From Oligoflexus sp. (lineage in GTDB: Bacteria > Bdellovibrionota_B > Oligoflexia > Oligoflexales > Oligoflexaceae), in NCBI RefSeq assembly GCF_035712445.1, contig NZ_DASTAT010000038.1:1-64000 (forward strand): DNA of 64,000 bases, written 5' to 3'. Positions 51,010 to 59,910 of the stretch are shown piece by piece (position 1 is the first letter of the stretch; each line of letters starts with the position of its first letter). The notes under the pieces are model-generated. The model ran no database searches. It saw only the letters and a list, made by a program, of their open reading frames with translations, and had not been told where the DNA came from. The position numbers and the translations under genes were made by a program.

Positions 51010-51174
51010 CTGGAAATGACTCCTTCGAGTTATTTTGATCCCCTCTAGTGTCGGTGGGGCTAGGGCGAGCCCCCCGACCTATAGGATCGAACCCCGATCC
51101 CCCATTTCTTCTGTTTTGCGTTTTTTATCCTTACCAAATTTTTAATCCTGAAGCATCCTGGAAATGACTTTTCG
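51010..51174 (+). repeat. Two imperfect direct repeats in the leader of the SNF2 gene
   Basis: CTGGAAATGACTCCTTCG at 51010 and CTGGAAATGACTTTTCG at 51159 share the core CTGGAAATGACT, 149 bases apart within the 504-base gap between divergent genes (50772-51275). They could be paired regulator sites. The rest of the gap holds the hairpins at 51051-51100 and the 19-bp tandem repeats, and I see no other gene there. Confidence 0.4.
51051..51100. other. Two adjacent GC-rich hairpins in the 50.8-51.3 kb intergenic region
   Basis: The first hairpin pairs TCGG(T)GGGGCT with AGCCCCCCGA around AGGGCG (51051-51077, one bulged T). The second pairs GGATCG with CGATCC around AACCC (51084-51100). On the minus strand the second contains GGTTCGATCC, reminiscent of a tRNA T-loop, but no cloverleaf can be built. 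They could be part of a small RNA or a 5' leader. Confidence 0.4.
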
Positions 51175-51180
51175 CATTTT

Positions 51181-51256
51181 TGCGTGGTGTCGCGATTTCC
51201 GCGTGGTGTTGCGCTGTCCGCGTGGTGTTGCGCTGTCTGCGTGCAGTCGCGCTGTC
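51181..51256. repeat. Four 19-bp tandem repeats just upstream of the SNF2 gene
   Basis: Four head-to-tail 19-bp units, best seen as CGCGTGGTGTTGCGCTGTC (51200-51218 and 51219-51237 identical), end 20 bases before the TTG start. The flanking units differ at four to six positions. The placement suits an operator array or translation leader. The in-frame reading Cys-Ala-Val/Arg repeated is not protein-like. Confidence 0.85.
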
Positions 51257-51275
51257 TTTCGAGCGGAGTTCATTC

Positions 51276-54200
51276 TTGGAACCCTTGGATCCCATACTGG
51301 TTGAGCTGGAACCCTCAGTACGTGTCAATCTGCGTGAATATCTGCGCCGCGATCTGGAACGGGAATACCAACCCAAGCACCGTACCAAAGCCAATAAACT
51401 TGGACCGCAGGCTGTCGAAGACCTCGATCTTTCGGGCGAACACCTGCTTGTGATGGTGCGCGATCAGGGCAAGGTGCAGAAGGTTGATATGACCTTTCCG
51501 CTCTTCGATCTCGACAGTGACTTTACATTAATTCAATGCAGCTGCCTCCGCGATGCCCTGAGTCTCGATCCGATTCGCTGTCATCATATGTACCTTGCGC
51601 AGACCGTCGTAGCTCATCGGCTCGATAACATAATGAAGCAGGAAAAGCCGGATGATGCTCTGGCCCAGCTGCAAAGCTATCTGCAGTCAGATGGCGACAG
51701 TCTGATCGCCGAAGACGCGCTGCTTTTGGAGCAGCGTTGGCTTTTGCTCTGGGATCCGTCGACCGGCGGACTGAGCGCGGAACGCTATACCAAGGCCCGC
51801 TATGAAAAAGACGCGTGCTGGAAGAAGGAAGGGCGCTGGTCATCAAGTGAGCTGCTCGGCGCTCTGGCCGCTTTCCAGGATCCGCTTTCGCAGAGTCTGC
51901 GGACTGCGCTGCTGCAGGGGGGCAATCGCCCGGATGATGAACTCTTTGAAATCCTGCGCCTTGTCGAAGGCCACAATTCCATCGTCCTCGAAAACCGGGA
52001 AAGCCGCGATCCCATCGAAGTGCGGATCGGGACCTGGCAGCTCGGTATTCGTGAGGAAGAGGAAGGCTATCGCCTTCACATCGAAGTCGGTCCGGGTCGA
52101 CTGCCGCCCTGGAAGCTGATTCCCGGCCGCGGTTTGATTGCCTATGATGCGGCTGCGCAGATTATTTTTCTGTGCGTGCTGGATAAAAGAAGCGAAGGTC
52201 TGATCAGCGGCGTGCTGCAGCAAAAGCGTCTGATTCCGCTGCAGGACCGGGATGCGATGCTCGACTTTATTGAAAAGCTCGATCCCGGCATTGCCGTTCT
52301 CTGGAGCGACCGACCGCTGGAACGCGTGGCCGTGGATAATCCGCAGCCCATGCTGCGCCTCAGTCCCTTTCAACGCGGCGGTATGAAGGTTGAAATATGG
52401 ATTCAGCTGAGTCCCGGCACGGCGGTCAGAGCCGGGGAAGGACCTGAGGAACTGCGGGAACGCAGCCGCCGTGGGGCTTTGAGACAGTTCATTCGTGATT
52501 TCCAGGCCGAACGCCAGCTCGCGCGTCGCGTGGAAAACCTGCTCGATCTGAATATTCTACCCGAGCCGGAAAACTCGATATTCATCGCCTATAATGATGA
52601 AGTGGCCCTGGCCCTCATGGCCCGCATCGAAGAGCATAAAAAAGACCTCGACCTTCTGATTGAATGGCCCGCAGCCCTTGCCGGCAAAGAGAAACCCTAT
52701 GCCGTCAGCGCCCTGGTCAAAGACCAGACTCTGCGCGTCAGCGCCGGGGAAAAACGCGATTGGTTTTCCGTCGACGGCTGGCTGGAAATGGACGATGGCC
52801 AGAAAATTGCGCTGCGGGAACTGCTCGCGGCCTGTCGTCAGAAAAAGCGTTATCTCAGGTTAAGCGATGGAAAATGGGCCGCGATCACCGAGCAGTTCCG
52901 GCAAAAAATGGAACCTTTGGTGCAGAGCATCGATGAAGACGAAGAAGGCTGCTCTTTAAACCTTGCCGCTCTTGAATCGGATGAGCAGCTCGCGGCCATT
53001 GAAAAACTTGATTTCACCGAGGCCTCGCAGGGTTTTTGGAAGCTCGTTCAAAAAGCCAAACGGAGCCGCGAAGCGGATGCAAGCCTGCCCGCGGGATTGA
53101 AGGCCGATCTGCGTTCCTATCAAAAGGACGGTTTTCTTTGGATGAATCATCTTGCAGCGGCAGGCCTGGGCGCTTGCCTAGCGGATGACATGGGCCTTGG
53201 GAAGACCCTGCAGTCGCTGGCCATACTTTTAAAATATAAAGACCGCGGACCCTCGCTAGTCATTGCACCCAGCTCGCTTGCGTATAACTGGAAGGCGGAG
53301 GCCGCGCGTTTCTGTCCCGATCTTAAAATCGTGATCCTGCGCGAACTCGGTGATCGCGGTCGCAGTCGGACCTTTGCGGCCGGTGAAGTCGTGATTGCGA
53401 GCTACGGGCTGGTGATGCGCTATAGCGAACATCTTGCGCAGACATCCTGGAATATCCTGGTCCTTGATGAAGCCCAGCAGGTGAAAAACGCCCAGACCAA
53501 AACCGCCAAGGCCGTGCAGGACCTTCCTGCCACCTGGCGCCTCGCGTTGAGCGGCACGCCGATTGAAAATCATCTGGGCGAGCTGTGGTCGCTGTTCCGG
53601 ACGATTTCCCCGGGGCTTTTCGGGGAATGGGAGCGCTTCCGCCGTTCGTTTGCCTTTCCGATTGAACGCGACCAATCCGAGACCGCGCGCGAGCGTTTGA
53701 AGCGGAAGATTCAGCCCTTTGTTTTACGACGCCTGAAACAGGATCATCTCGCCGAGCTGCCCCCCAAAACGGAGATTGATCTTTGGGTGGATATGAGCGA
53801 CGACGAGCAAACTTACTATGATGCCCTGCGCGGTGAAGCGATCGATAAGGTCGAAACCCTGGCCGCGGATGATGAGGCCCTTCAGAAACAAAAAATCCAG
53901 GTGCTCGCAGCCCTGACCCGTCTCAGGCAGGCCGCCTGTCATCGCAGCCTTGTGGACCCTGAGTGGCAGGGTGGGGCGACCAAAATCGAAATCCTGACCG
54001 AGCGACTTCTGGAGCTGAAGGAGGCCGGTCACGCGGCGCTTGTTTTCAGCCAATTCACCGGCTTTTTGCGTCTGATCGAAGACCAGCTTTTAAGCGTCGG
54101 CATCCGGGTCCTTTACCTGGACGGGCAGACGCCGGTGGCGCAAAGGCAGGAGCTGGTCAATACCTTTCAATCCGGCGAAGGCGATGTGTTTTTGATTTCC

Positions 54201-54548
54201 CTGAAAGCCGGCGGCACGGGTTTGAATCTCACCCGCGCCTCCTATGTCTTCCATATGGATCCCTGGTGGAATCCGGCGGTGGAAGCGCAGGCCAGCGACC
54301 GCGCGTGGCGCATGGGACAGAAACAGGCGGTGACCGTTTATAAAATGCGGGCTCGCGGTACGATTGAAGAATTGATTCATACGCTGCATGGCGAGAAAAA
54401 AGAATTGGTGGATTCACTTTTGGAAGGCCGCACGCCGAATGCGCGTTTCAATTGGGATGAGGTATGGCGTCTCTTTACGGAACCGTCGCGACCTCGTGCG
54501 AGTGGGATCATAACGCCGCGTGAAGGTTCTATGATGGACGAAGCCTGA
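51276..54548 (+). CDS. SWI2/SNF2-family ATPase with N-terminal SWIM zinc finger
   Basis: The 1090-residue protein has a SWIM-type finger near residues 85-105 (IQCSCLRDAL...IRCHHMYLA), a long central region typical of bacterial SWIM-SNF2 proteins, and a complete helicase-like ATPase at about 605-1080. The ATPase has motif I DDMGLGKTLQ, motif II LDEAQQVKN, motif III SGTPIENHLGELWS, motif V GGTGLNLT and motif VI DRAWRMGQ. Such proteins translocate on double-stranded DNA and remodel DNA-protein complexes. TTG 51276 has GGAG 7 bases upstream. An earlier in-frame start would translate the 19-bp repeats and is unlikely. The bacterial role is unclear. Confidence 0.92.
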   Translation: MEPLDPILVELEPSVRVNLREYLRRDLEREYQPKHRTKANKLGPQAVEDLDLSGEHLLVMVRDQGKVQKVDMTFPLFDLDSDFTLIQCSCLRDALSLDPIRCHHMYLAQTVVAHRLDNIMKQEKPDDALAQLQSYLQSDGDSLIAEDALLLEQRWLLLWDPSTGGLSAERYTKARYEKDACWKKEGRWSSSELLGALAAFQDPLSQSLRTALLQGGNRPDDELFEILRLVEGHNSIVLENRESRDPIEVRIGTWQLGIREEEEGYRLHIEVGPGRLPPWKLIPGRGLIAYDAAAQIIFLCVLDKRSEGLISGVLQQKRLIPLQDRDAMLDFIEKLDPGIAVLWSDRPLERVAVDNPQPMLRLSPFQRGGMKVEIWIQLSPGTAVRAGEGPEELRERSRRGALRQFIRDFQAERQLARRVENLLDLNILPEPENSIFIAYNDEVALALMARIEEHKKDLDLLIEWPAALAGKEKPYAVSALVKDQTLRVSAGEKRDWFSVDGWLEMDDGQKIALRELLAACRQKKRYLRLSDGKWAAITEQFRQKMEPLVQSIDEDEEGCSLNLAALESDEQLAAIEKLDFTEASQGFWKLVQKAKRSREADASLPAGLKADLRSYQKDGFLWMNHLAAAGLGACLADDMGLGKTLQSLAILLKYKDRGPSLVIAPSSLAYNWKAEAARFCPDLKIVILRELGDRGRSRTFAAGEVVIASYGLVMRYSEHLAQTSWNILVLDEAQQVKNAQTKTAKAVQDLPATWRLALSGTPIENHLGELWSLFRTISPGLFGEWERFRRSFAFPIERDQSETARERLKRKIQPFVLRRLKQDHLAELPPKTEIDLWVDMSDDEQTYYDALRGEAIDKVETLAADDEALQKQKIQVLAALTRLRQAACHRSLVDPEWQGGATKIEILTERLLELKEAGHAALVFSQFTGFLRLIEDQLLSVGIRVLYLDGQTPVAQRQELVNTFQSGEGDVFLISLKAGGTGLNLTRASYVFHMDPWWNPAVEAQASDRAWRMGQKQAVTVYKMRARGTIEELIHTLHGEKKELVDSLLEGRTPNARFNWDEVWRLFTEPSRPRASGIITPREGSMMDEA

Positions 54549-54584
54549 AAGAGCAGGGTAAGGTCATCTCTTGGACTCAACAAT

Positions 54585-54612
54585 AAAAAAGGGATTTACT
54601 CTGGTAAACCCC
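54585..54612 (-). terminator. Terminator after the SH3 lipoprotein gene
   Basis: On the minus strand, GGGGTTTAC pairs with GTAAATCCC (one mismatch) around CAGA and is followed by TTTTTTATTG. It separates the convergent SNF2 and lipoprotein genes. Confidence 0.65.
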
Positions 54613-54625
54613 TCATCGTCCACTC

Positions 54626-55267
54626 TTAGTTCCAGGCTTTGGCAGCTTTCCCGCGGGAGACAGGGCTCATGGAAAGCGAAGCCAGTTCCACCCAGCCGCG
54701 ATTCACAACATTGGCCCAATTTCCTTCCACCTTGACCAGCACGGGGTCACCTTTTTTCAAGGCGCCCACCGATTGGCTGGCAGCATCTGGACTGTTATGT
54801 AAAGTCGCCGAGGCGGCGTTCACATAGTAAACCCTTACATCACTGGGGGCTGCCGAAAATCCAGGGGCCGCAGGGGCTGATCCCGGAGCCGAACCCATCG
54901 CTGCGTTCGCCGCAGTGGGATCGGTAGCCATCGCGGCACCACCGTTGGCCAGCAGTTCAGGCGGAATCTCACTGCCTGGCAATCCACCTCCGGCTGGGCC
55001 GGCGGCTGCGTTGGCGGCTTCAGCCACCGCGGCATCATTCAAGGCGTTGCTTTCGGCCATACCATTTTCGGCACCCAAAGTTTCCGCTCCTTCGATGGAG
55101 GCTTCTTCTGCCTGGGGGGCATCACCTTCGGGCGCGGCTTCGGTGCTTTCTTCACTGGTCGCAACTTCCGCGGTTTCATCCCCGCCGCCGAAGAACGAAC
55201 ATCCCGTGAGCCCCGGTATTATCAAGGCTCCGGCCAAAATCCATTTGACAGAGTGGCTCGTTATCAT
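54626..55267 (-). CDS. SH3-domain lipoprotein with acidic Ala/Glu-rich linker
   Basis: The 213-residue protein has a lipoprotein signal (LAGALIIPGLTGC), about 110 residues of Ala, Glu, Gly and Pro-rich disordered linker, and a C-terminal bacterial SH3 (SH3b) domain (VYYVNAASATLHNSPDAASQ, VGALKKGDPVLVKVEGNWAN). SH3b domains often bind peptidoglycan or proteins, so an envelope tether is plausible. The ATG at 55267 has AAAGGA 6 bases upstream; the ATG at 55285 does not. Confidence 0.8.
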   Translation of the reverse strand: MITSHSVKWILAGALIIPGLTGCSFFGGGDETAEVATSEESTEAAPEGDAPQAEEASIEGAETLGAENGMAESNALNDAAVAEAANAAAGPAGGGLPGSEIPPELLANGGAAMATDPTAANAAMGSAPGSAPAAPGFSAAPSDVRVYYVNAASATLHNSPDAASQSVGALKKGDPVLVKVEGNWANVVNRGWVELASLSMSPVSRGKAAKAWN

Positions 55268-55513
55268 GTGCAGTCCTTTCACCATACTAGGCTCACGTCT
55301 TTCGTTGTGGAATGATTCGGCTAGTCTTGCCAGGGATTGAGGACGCTGGGGACAATAGCTTGAAATGACTCGGTATTATTTGTTGAGTCAGGCACGGAAG
55401 AGCCACGAGCAAGACTTACTTTTGTGTTATTTTATTTTCCATTCTGCATTGGGGCTGGCTCAAAAAGCGGATTTTGTCTAAGTAAGTATCATGACTTGCA
55501 AAGGGGGCACAGT

Positions 55514-56566
55514 ATGGTTCAATCAGCGTGGGGATCCCAGGAAACACAATACTTCTACGCTTTGACACCCGAGCGCGTGCTTGATGCTGTGGAAAAATCT
55601 TTGGGTTTGCGCTGTACCGGCCGGACCATGGCACATGCGAGCATGGAGAATCGGGTCTATGAAATTGAATTGGACCTTGATGAAGCGCCGCGCCGCAGCA
55701 AATCCCTGGAGCATTTGGTCATCGCCAAGTTCTATCGCCCAGGTCGCTGGACCCGCGAGCAGATTCTGGAAGAGCATCAGTTCCTTCTGCAGCTCCTGGA
55801 TGTGGAAATTCCCGTCGTGGCGCCCCGGGTGCTGATTGATGGTCAAACTTTGCACAAACTTCCGGACTGCGATATCTATTACGCGATCTTCCCCAAAGTC
55901 GGCGGGCGTTCGCCTCAGGAACTGACGACTGAGGATGTGGAGCAGATCGGTCGCCTTCTGGGCCGCATGCATAACGTCGGCGCGCAGATGAAGGCGCAGC
56001 ATCGGATTCATCTGACTCCGGAAATTTTTCTGAATAAGAACTTTCAGTATCTGCAGGGTGAAAACCTTTTGCCGGAAAATCTCCGTTCGCCCTTTGCGGA
56101 CCTTGTGCATAGGCTTTCCGAACAGGCCAAACAGCAGTTCCAGCACAGCGATACGATCCAGATTCACGGCGACTGCCACCTTGGGAACCTTCTTCAATAC
56201 GGCAGCCACTTCTTTTGGGTCGATTTCGATGACTCGATGCGCGGCCCTGCAGTGCAGGATGTCTGGCTGCTCCTGCCCGGACGCGATCGCTACGCGCAGC
56301 AGCTTCTTTCCCATCTTCTGACCGCCTATGAGCAGATGCGGCCCTTCCCTTGGGAAAGCCTGCGCCTCATCGAAACGCTGCGGGCCATGCGCATGGTGCA
56401 TTTCGCAGCCTGGATCGCTCACCGGCGGGATGATCCCGCGTTTCAAAGAGCGTTTCCAGATTTTGGAACGGATCGTTATTGGCAGCAGCTTTATCGGGAT
56501 CTGGTGGAGCAGGAGGAGTGGATGCACCGGCCGCATGCCTGGAATATTCATGATTGGAATGCGTGA
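55514..56566 (+). CDS. srkA: Stress-response serine/threonine kinase SrkA (YihE/RdoA)
   Basis: The 350-residue protein matches SrkA: FYALTPERVLDAVE, the N-lobe Lys in LVIAKFYRPGRWT, EEHQFLLQLLDVEIPVVAP, the catalytic loop IHGDCHLGNLL and the metal Asp in FWVDFDDSMRGPAVQDVWLL, ending in WNIHDWNA. E. coli SrkA counters stress-induced death. The ATG at 55514 follows AAGGGGG by 7 bases. Residues between the kinase motifs are of normal family length. It stands alone, with no dsbA partner as in enterobacteria. Confidence 0.93.
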   Translation: MVQSAWGSQETQYFYALTPERVLDAVEKSLGLRCTGRTMAHASMENRVYEIELDLDEAPRRSKSLEHLVIAKFYRPGRWTREQILEEHQFLLQLLDVEIPVVAPRVLIDGQTLHKLPDCDIYYAIFPKVGGRSPQELTTEDVEQIGRLLGRMHNVGAQMKAQHRIHLTPEIFLNKNFQYLQGENLLPENLRSPFADLVHRLSEQAKQQFQHSDTIQIHGDCHLGNLLQYGSHFFWVDFDDSMRGPAVQDVWLLLPGRDRYAQQLLSHLLTAYEQMRPFPWESLRLIETLRAMRMVHFAAWIAHRRDDPAFQRAFPDFGTDRYWQQLYRDLVEQEEWMHRPHAWNIHDWNA

Positions 56567-56606
56567 GGTGCGGCTCCACCGTAGGCGGGAGAGACAAGCC
56601 TCTCTC

Positions 56607-57062
56607 CTATTTCCGCGTAAGCTTCGTCAAAAGCCGATCGAAGCTATTCGCAAAGAGCTTCACATCGCCTTCATGAAAAGGGGGAGGGCCGCCGGTGGCC
56701 ATCCCGGCTCCGCGCATGGAGTCCATGAAGTCGCGCATGTTGAGGCGTTCCCTGATATTGCTCTCGGTATAATGCTCGCCGCGGGGATTCAAAGCGTGAA
56801 CTTTTTTGGCAACGAGTTCCGCGGCCAGGGGAATATCCTGCGTGACGACCACATCGCCTTCTTCACAGTGCGCGAGCACGTAACTATCCGCGACGTCAAA
56901 ACCCTTCGGCACCTGCACGAAACTCAGGATTGAGGAGCGGGGCAGGGTCTGATAGCTGTTCGCCACGAACGTGGTGGGTATCTTCAAACGCTCCGCTGCG
57001 CGAATTACCACATCCTTGATGGCCCGGGGACAGGCATCCGCATCGATCCAGATTTTCACCAC
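56607..57062 (-). CDS. YaiI/YqxD family protein (DUF188)
   Basis: The 151-residue protein belongs to the YaiI/YqxD family (PIN-like fold): KIWIDADACPRAIKDVVIRA at the start, VTQDIPLAAELVAKKVHALN and NIRERLNMRDFMDSMRGAG later. The acidic DADAC site would bind metal; the activity is not established. GTG 57062 has AGGAG exactly 6 bases upstream, whereas the ATG at 57086 has no site and adds eight residues. A 6-bp perfect hairpin (CCAGGG-ATGA-CCCTGG, 57092-57107) lies upstream, between this gene and the divergent transporter. Confidence 0.85.
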   Translation of the reverse strand: MVKIWIDADACPRAIKDVVIRAAERLKIPTTFVANSYQTLPRSSILSFVQVPKGFDVADSYVLAHCEEGDVVVTQDIPLAAELVAKKVHALNPRGEHYTESNIRERLNMRDFMDSMRGAGMATGGPPPFHEGDVKLFANSFDRLLTKLTRK

Positions 57063-57194
57063 GCGCAACTCCTGATTGACAGCCATTTCAACCAGGGATG
57101 ACCCTGGCTCCAGCCCTTGAGACTAGCAAAGAAAGCCCTTGCTCGAAAGCTCGTCTTTCAGGAAACTCAGACGAATCGAGAAAGGGAGTGGGCC

Positions 57195-58514
57195 ATGAAG
57201 TTTTGGATTTTACTGGGGCTTTGTCTCGGCTGGAGTCTTCTGTGCTGGGCGCTGTTCGGCAGCGGTGTGCCCGTCATGGCGCTGGCCCTGGTCGGCTGTA
57301 TTCTGATCCTTTGGCTCAGCGAAAGTTTGCCGGCCTTCGTACCGACGCTTCTATTGGTGGCGGGCAGTCTGCTCCTGCCGTACTCGGGCCAGGGTGATGC
57401 CGCCGCGCAGATTTTCAAACGCATGGCCGACCCCGTGCTCGGACTTTTTTTCTGCGGCATGTGCCTCGGGCTCACCCTTCGCAAACATGGCATTGATCAG
57501 GCCATAGCCGCCGCGTCCTGGCGTCTGAGCCGCGGTTCCCTTTCCTATAATCTGCGCATGGCCATGCTGATGACGGCCGGGCTTGCGATGTGGACAACGA
57601 ACAGCACTGCGATGGCGATCACGCTTCCGGCTTTTGGCGGAACGATTCAGCAGCTCATGCAGAAGAATTCCCTGCAGGCGAAAGGCTACCTCGTTGGCCT
57701 TGCCATGGCGGCGAATTTCGGAGGCATGGCCACACCGATTGGAACCGCGCCCAATGCCATCGCGATTGCGGCCTTGGAACCCATCATTCCCATCGGTTTC
57801 GGACGCTGGATGATCCTCATGCTGCCACTGGCCTTCCTCCTTCTTGTGATCAGTGAATGGATGGTCGTTAAATTTTTTCGCATGAACGAGGTCACGATTC
57901 AGCCCGATCTGGTGAAAGAGGAGGAGAATACGCGCCTGCACCGGGGTGTGATCGCGCTTTTTCTCGGTACGGTTTTCCTTTGGCTCACCGAAAGCGTTCA
58001 TGGCCTTCATCCCCTGGCCATTGGCTTTGGAGCCGCGTCCCTGGCTTTTGCCAGCGGGCTTTTGAAGGCGCCGGACCTCAATGAAATCGATTGGAATGTT
58101 TTGCTTTTGATCGCAGGCGGCCTGCTTTTGGGGAATCTTCTGGAAACACAGGGATGGATGGGGCGCACGACTCGGGCTCTGCAGAGTTCCGGCATTTCCC
58201 AGGACTGGCAGCTCGGGCTTTTGATTGTCCTCGCGGCCATCGGCAGTGCGGTATCGAGCAACACGGCCACCGCGATTATGCTCGTGCCCCTGGCCATTCA
58301 GTTGATACCGGAACCTTATGCCGCTATCTCTGTGGCCGCGGCCTGCTCTTTGGGTGTGCCCTTCACGATCAGCACGCCGGCCAATGCTTTGGTGGCCGGA
58401 CGTTACGAAGTCAGCAACCGGGATATGGTGAAGGTGGGTGGCCCGGTGCTGCTGATCGGAAGTCTTCTGATGTTTCTGAGCGTCAAGTGGGTGGTCGGCT
58501 GGATTCTGCTATAG
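57195..58514 (+). CDS. DASS/SLC13-type sodium-carboxylate symporter
   Basis: The 439-residue membrane protein has about eleven helices and the paired SNT motifs of the divalent anion:Na+ symporter family, TTNSTAMAITLPAFGG and VSSNTATAIMLVPLAI, with the NFGGMATPIGTAPNAIAI and ISTPANALVAG hairpin sequences. It would import or exchange di- or tricarboxylates or sulfate; selectivity cannot be read. The ATG at 57195 follows GGGAG by 6 bases. Its stop overlaps the convergent nuclease stop by 6 bases. Confidence 0.88.
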   Translation: MKFWILLGLCLGWSLLCWALFGSGVPVMALALVGCILILWLSESLPAFVPTLLLVAGSLLLPYSGQGDAAAQIFKRMADPVLGLFFCGMCLGLTLRKHGIDQAIAAASWRLSRGSLSYNLRMAMLMTAGLAMWTTNSTAMAITLPAFGGTIQQLMQKNSLQAKGYLVGLAMAANFGGMATPIGTAPNAIAIAALEPIIPIGFGRWMILMLPLAFLLLVISEWMVVKFFRMNEVTIQPDLVKEEENTRLHRGVIALFLGTVFLWLTESVHGLHPLAIGFGAASLAFASGLLKAPDLNEIDWNVLLLIAGGLLLGNLLETQGWMGRTTRALQSSGISQDWQLGLLIVLAAIGSAVSSNTATAIMLVPLAIQLIPEPYAAISVAAACSLGVPFTISTPANALVAGRYEVSNRDMVKVGGPVLLIGSLLMFLSVKWVVGWILL

Positions 58515-59909
58515 AAAATCCCAGCTGGTCTGACGGCTGCTGGCGGCGGCGTCCCAGTCCAGCTCGCGCTTCAAATGTTCGGCCAGGGAATCCTGGGCTT
58601 CGAGCTGCCCATGGTTGATCAGAACCTGCTGCGGTTTCTTCGGCGTTCGTTTCAGCCAGGCGACCAGCTGCTCATGATCGGCATGCGCGGAAAGGTTGGT
58701 GATCGTCACCACCTCGGCGGCCAGTTCCACTTCCTTATGATGAATGCGGAGGGTTTTCAAAGACCTGCTATTATCCTGTAAAAAACGGCCTTTGGTGCCT
58801 TCCGCCTGGTAGCCGCTGAAAATCACCATATTGCGGGCATCAGGCAGACGCTTCTTCAGATGATGCAGAATGCGGCCGCCTGCAAGCATGCCAGAGGCTG
58901 AAATCACAATCAGAGGTCCATCGCGCATGGTGGTCAGCATGGATTGATCGGCCGTGGTCGAGGTCTCAAACTTCGCCGGATAAAACTGCCCGTGACGGTT
59001 GAACGAACTCGCGATGCGCTGATCCTCTTCATGGCTGAAGAAAACCTTCAGGGCCTTGTCCGACATGGGGCTATCCAACACCACCGGCACGGCTGGAATC
59101 ACGCCCTGCTGCTCCAGCTGCGCGATCATATAAATAATTTCCTGCGAACGTCCGACGGCAAAAGCCGGGATGACCACCACACCAGAGCGGTCGATCGCAC
59201 GCTTTAAAAAGACGCCGAGTTTGTCCAACGCGCTCTCCTTATCATGCAGTCGATTGCCGTAGGTGGATTCAAGAACAACGATATCACTCGACGGCAAAGG
59301 ATCCGGGCCCTTCAGCGTCATGGAACGTTCATGACCGACATCGCCGGTGAAGGTGATCGTCTTCGAATGCCGATCCCCATGAAGTCTGACTTCCACCAGG
59401 CTGGCGCCGATGATGTGCCCCGCCCGATGCAGCCGCAGACTGATCCCTTCGCCCGCCGTGACCCATTCATAGCGGGCCACGGGCCGCAGAAGTTTCAGAA
59501 CGGCTTCGGCATCGGCGGTCGTGAAAAGAGGCAGGGGGTCTTTATGATTGGAATACTGCGTTTCACGCGCGAACTTTGCCGATTCCTCTTCCAGGTAAGC
59601 CGAGTCCATGAGAATGATTTGCGCAAGGTCAGCGGTCCCATCGGAACAGTAGATCGGGCCGCGAAAACCCTGTTTATAAAGGCGCGGAAGATAACCGATA
59701 TGATCCAGGTGGGCATGCGTAAGAAAAACCGCCTGGATGCTGTCGGCCTTGATCGGCAGGTCCACCCAGTTCTGCTGGCGAACGACCGATGGTCCTTGGA
59801 AAAGCCCGCAATCGATCAGGTAACGCTGGTTTTTCCATTCAAGAAGCGTTTTGCTTCCGGTCACCCCCGAGTATGCGCCTAGGAACTGCAAACGGATGGG
59901 AAAGGTCAT
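58509..59909 (-). CDS. Metallo-beta-lactamase/beta-CASP RNA-processing nuclease
   Basis: The 466-residue protein has the MBL zinc motif HAHLDH in LTHAHLDHIGYLP, the downstream metal Asp in FTGDVGH, and beta-CASP motifs (VVVIPAFAVGRSQEII, SASGMLAGGRILHHL, FSGYQAEGT, NLSAHADHEQLV). This combination marks RNA endonuclease/5'-exonucleases of the CPSF73/YSH1-like group. It begins one base after the stop of the membrane-protein gene upstream, so they form an operon. Substrates in this organism are unknown. Confidence 0.9.
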   Translation of the reverse strand: MTFPIRLQFLGAYSGVTGSKTLLEWKNQRYLIDCGLFQGPSVVRQQNWVDLPIKADSIQAVFLTHAHLDHIGYLPRLYKQGFRGPIYCSDGTADLAQIILMDSAYLEEESAKFARETQYSNHKDPLPLFTTADAEAVLKLLRPVARYEWVTAGEGISLRLHRAGHIIGASLVEVRLHGDRHSKTITFTGDVGHERSMTLKGPDPLPSSDIVVLESTYGNRLHDKESALDKLGVFLKRAIDRSGVVVIPAFAVGRSQEIIYMIAQLEQQGVIPAVPVVLDSPMSDKALKVFFSHEEDQRIASSFNRHGQFYPAKFETSTTADQSMLTTMRDGPLIVISASGMLAGGRILHHLKKRLPDARNMVIFSGYQAEGTKGRFLQDNSRSLKTLRIHHKEVELAAEVVTITNLSAHADHEQLVAWLKRTPKKPQQVLINHGQLEAQDSLAEHLKRELDWDAAASSRQTSWDFL

Positions 59910-59910
59910 G

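Noticed and set aside
51078..51105. tRNA fragment on the minus strand (GGTTCGATCC)
   Set aside because: No acceptor stem, anticodon arm or CCA-adjacent structure could be assembled around it.
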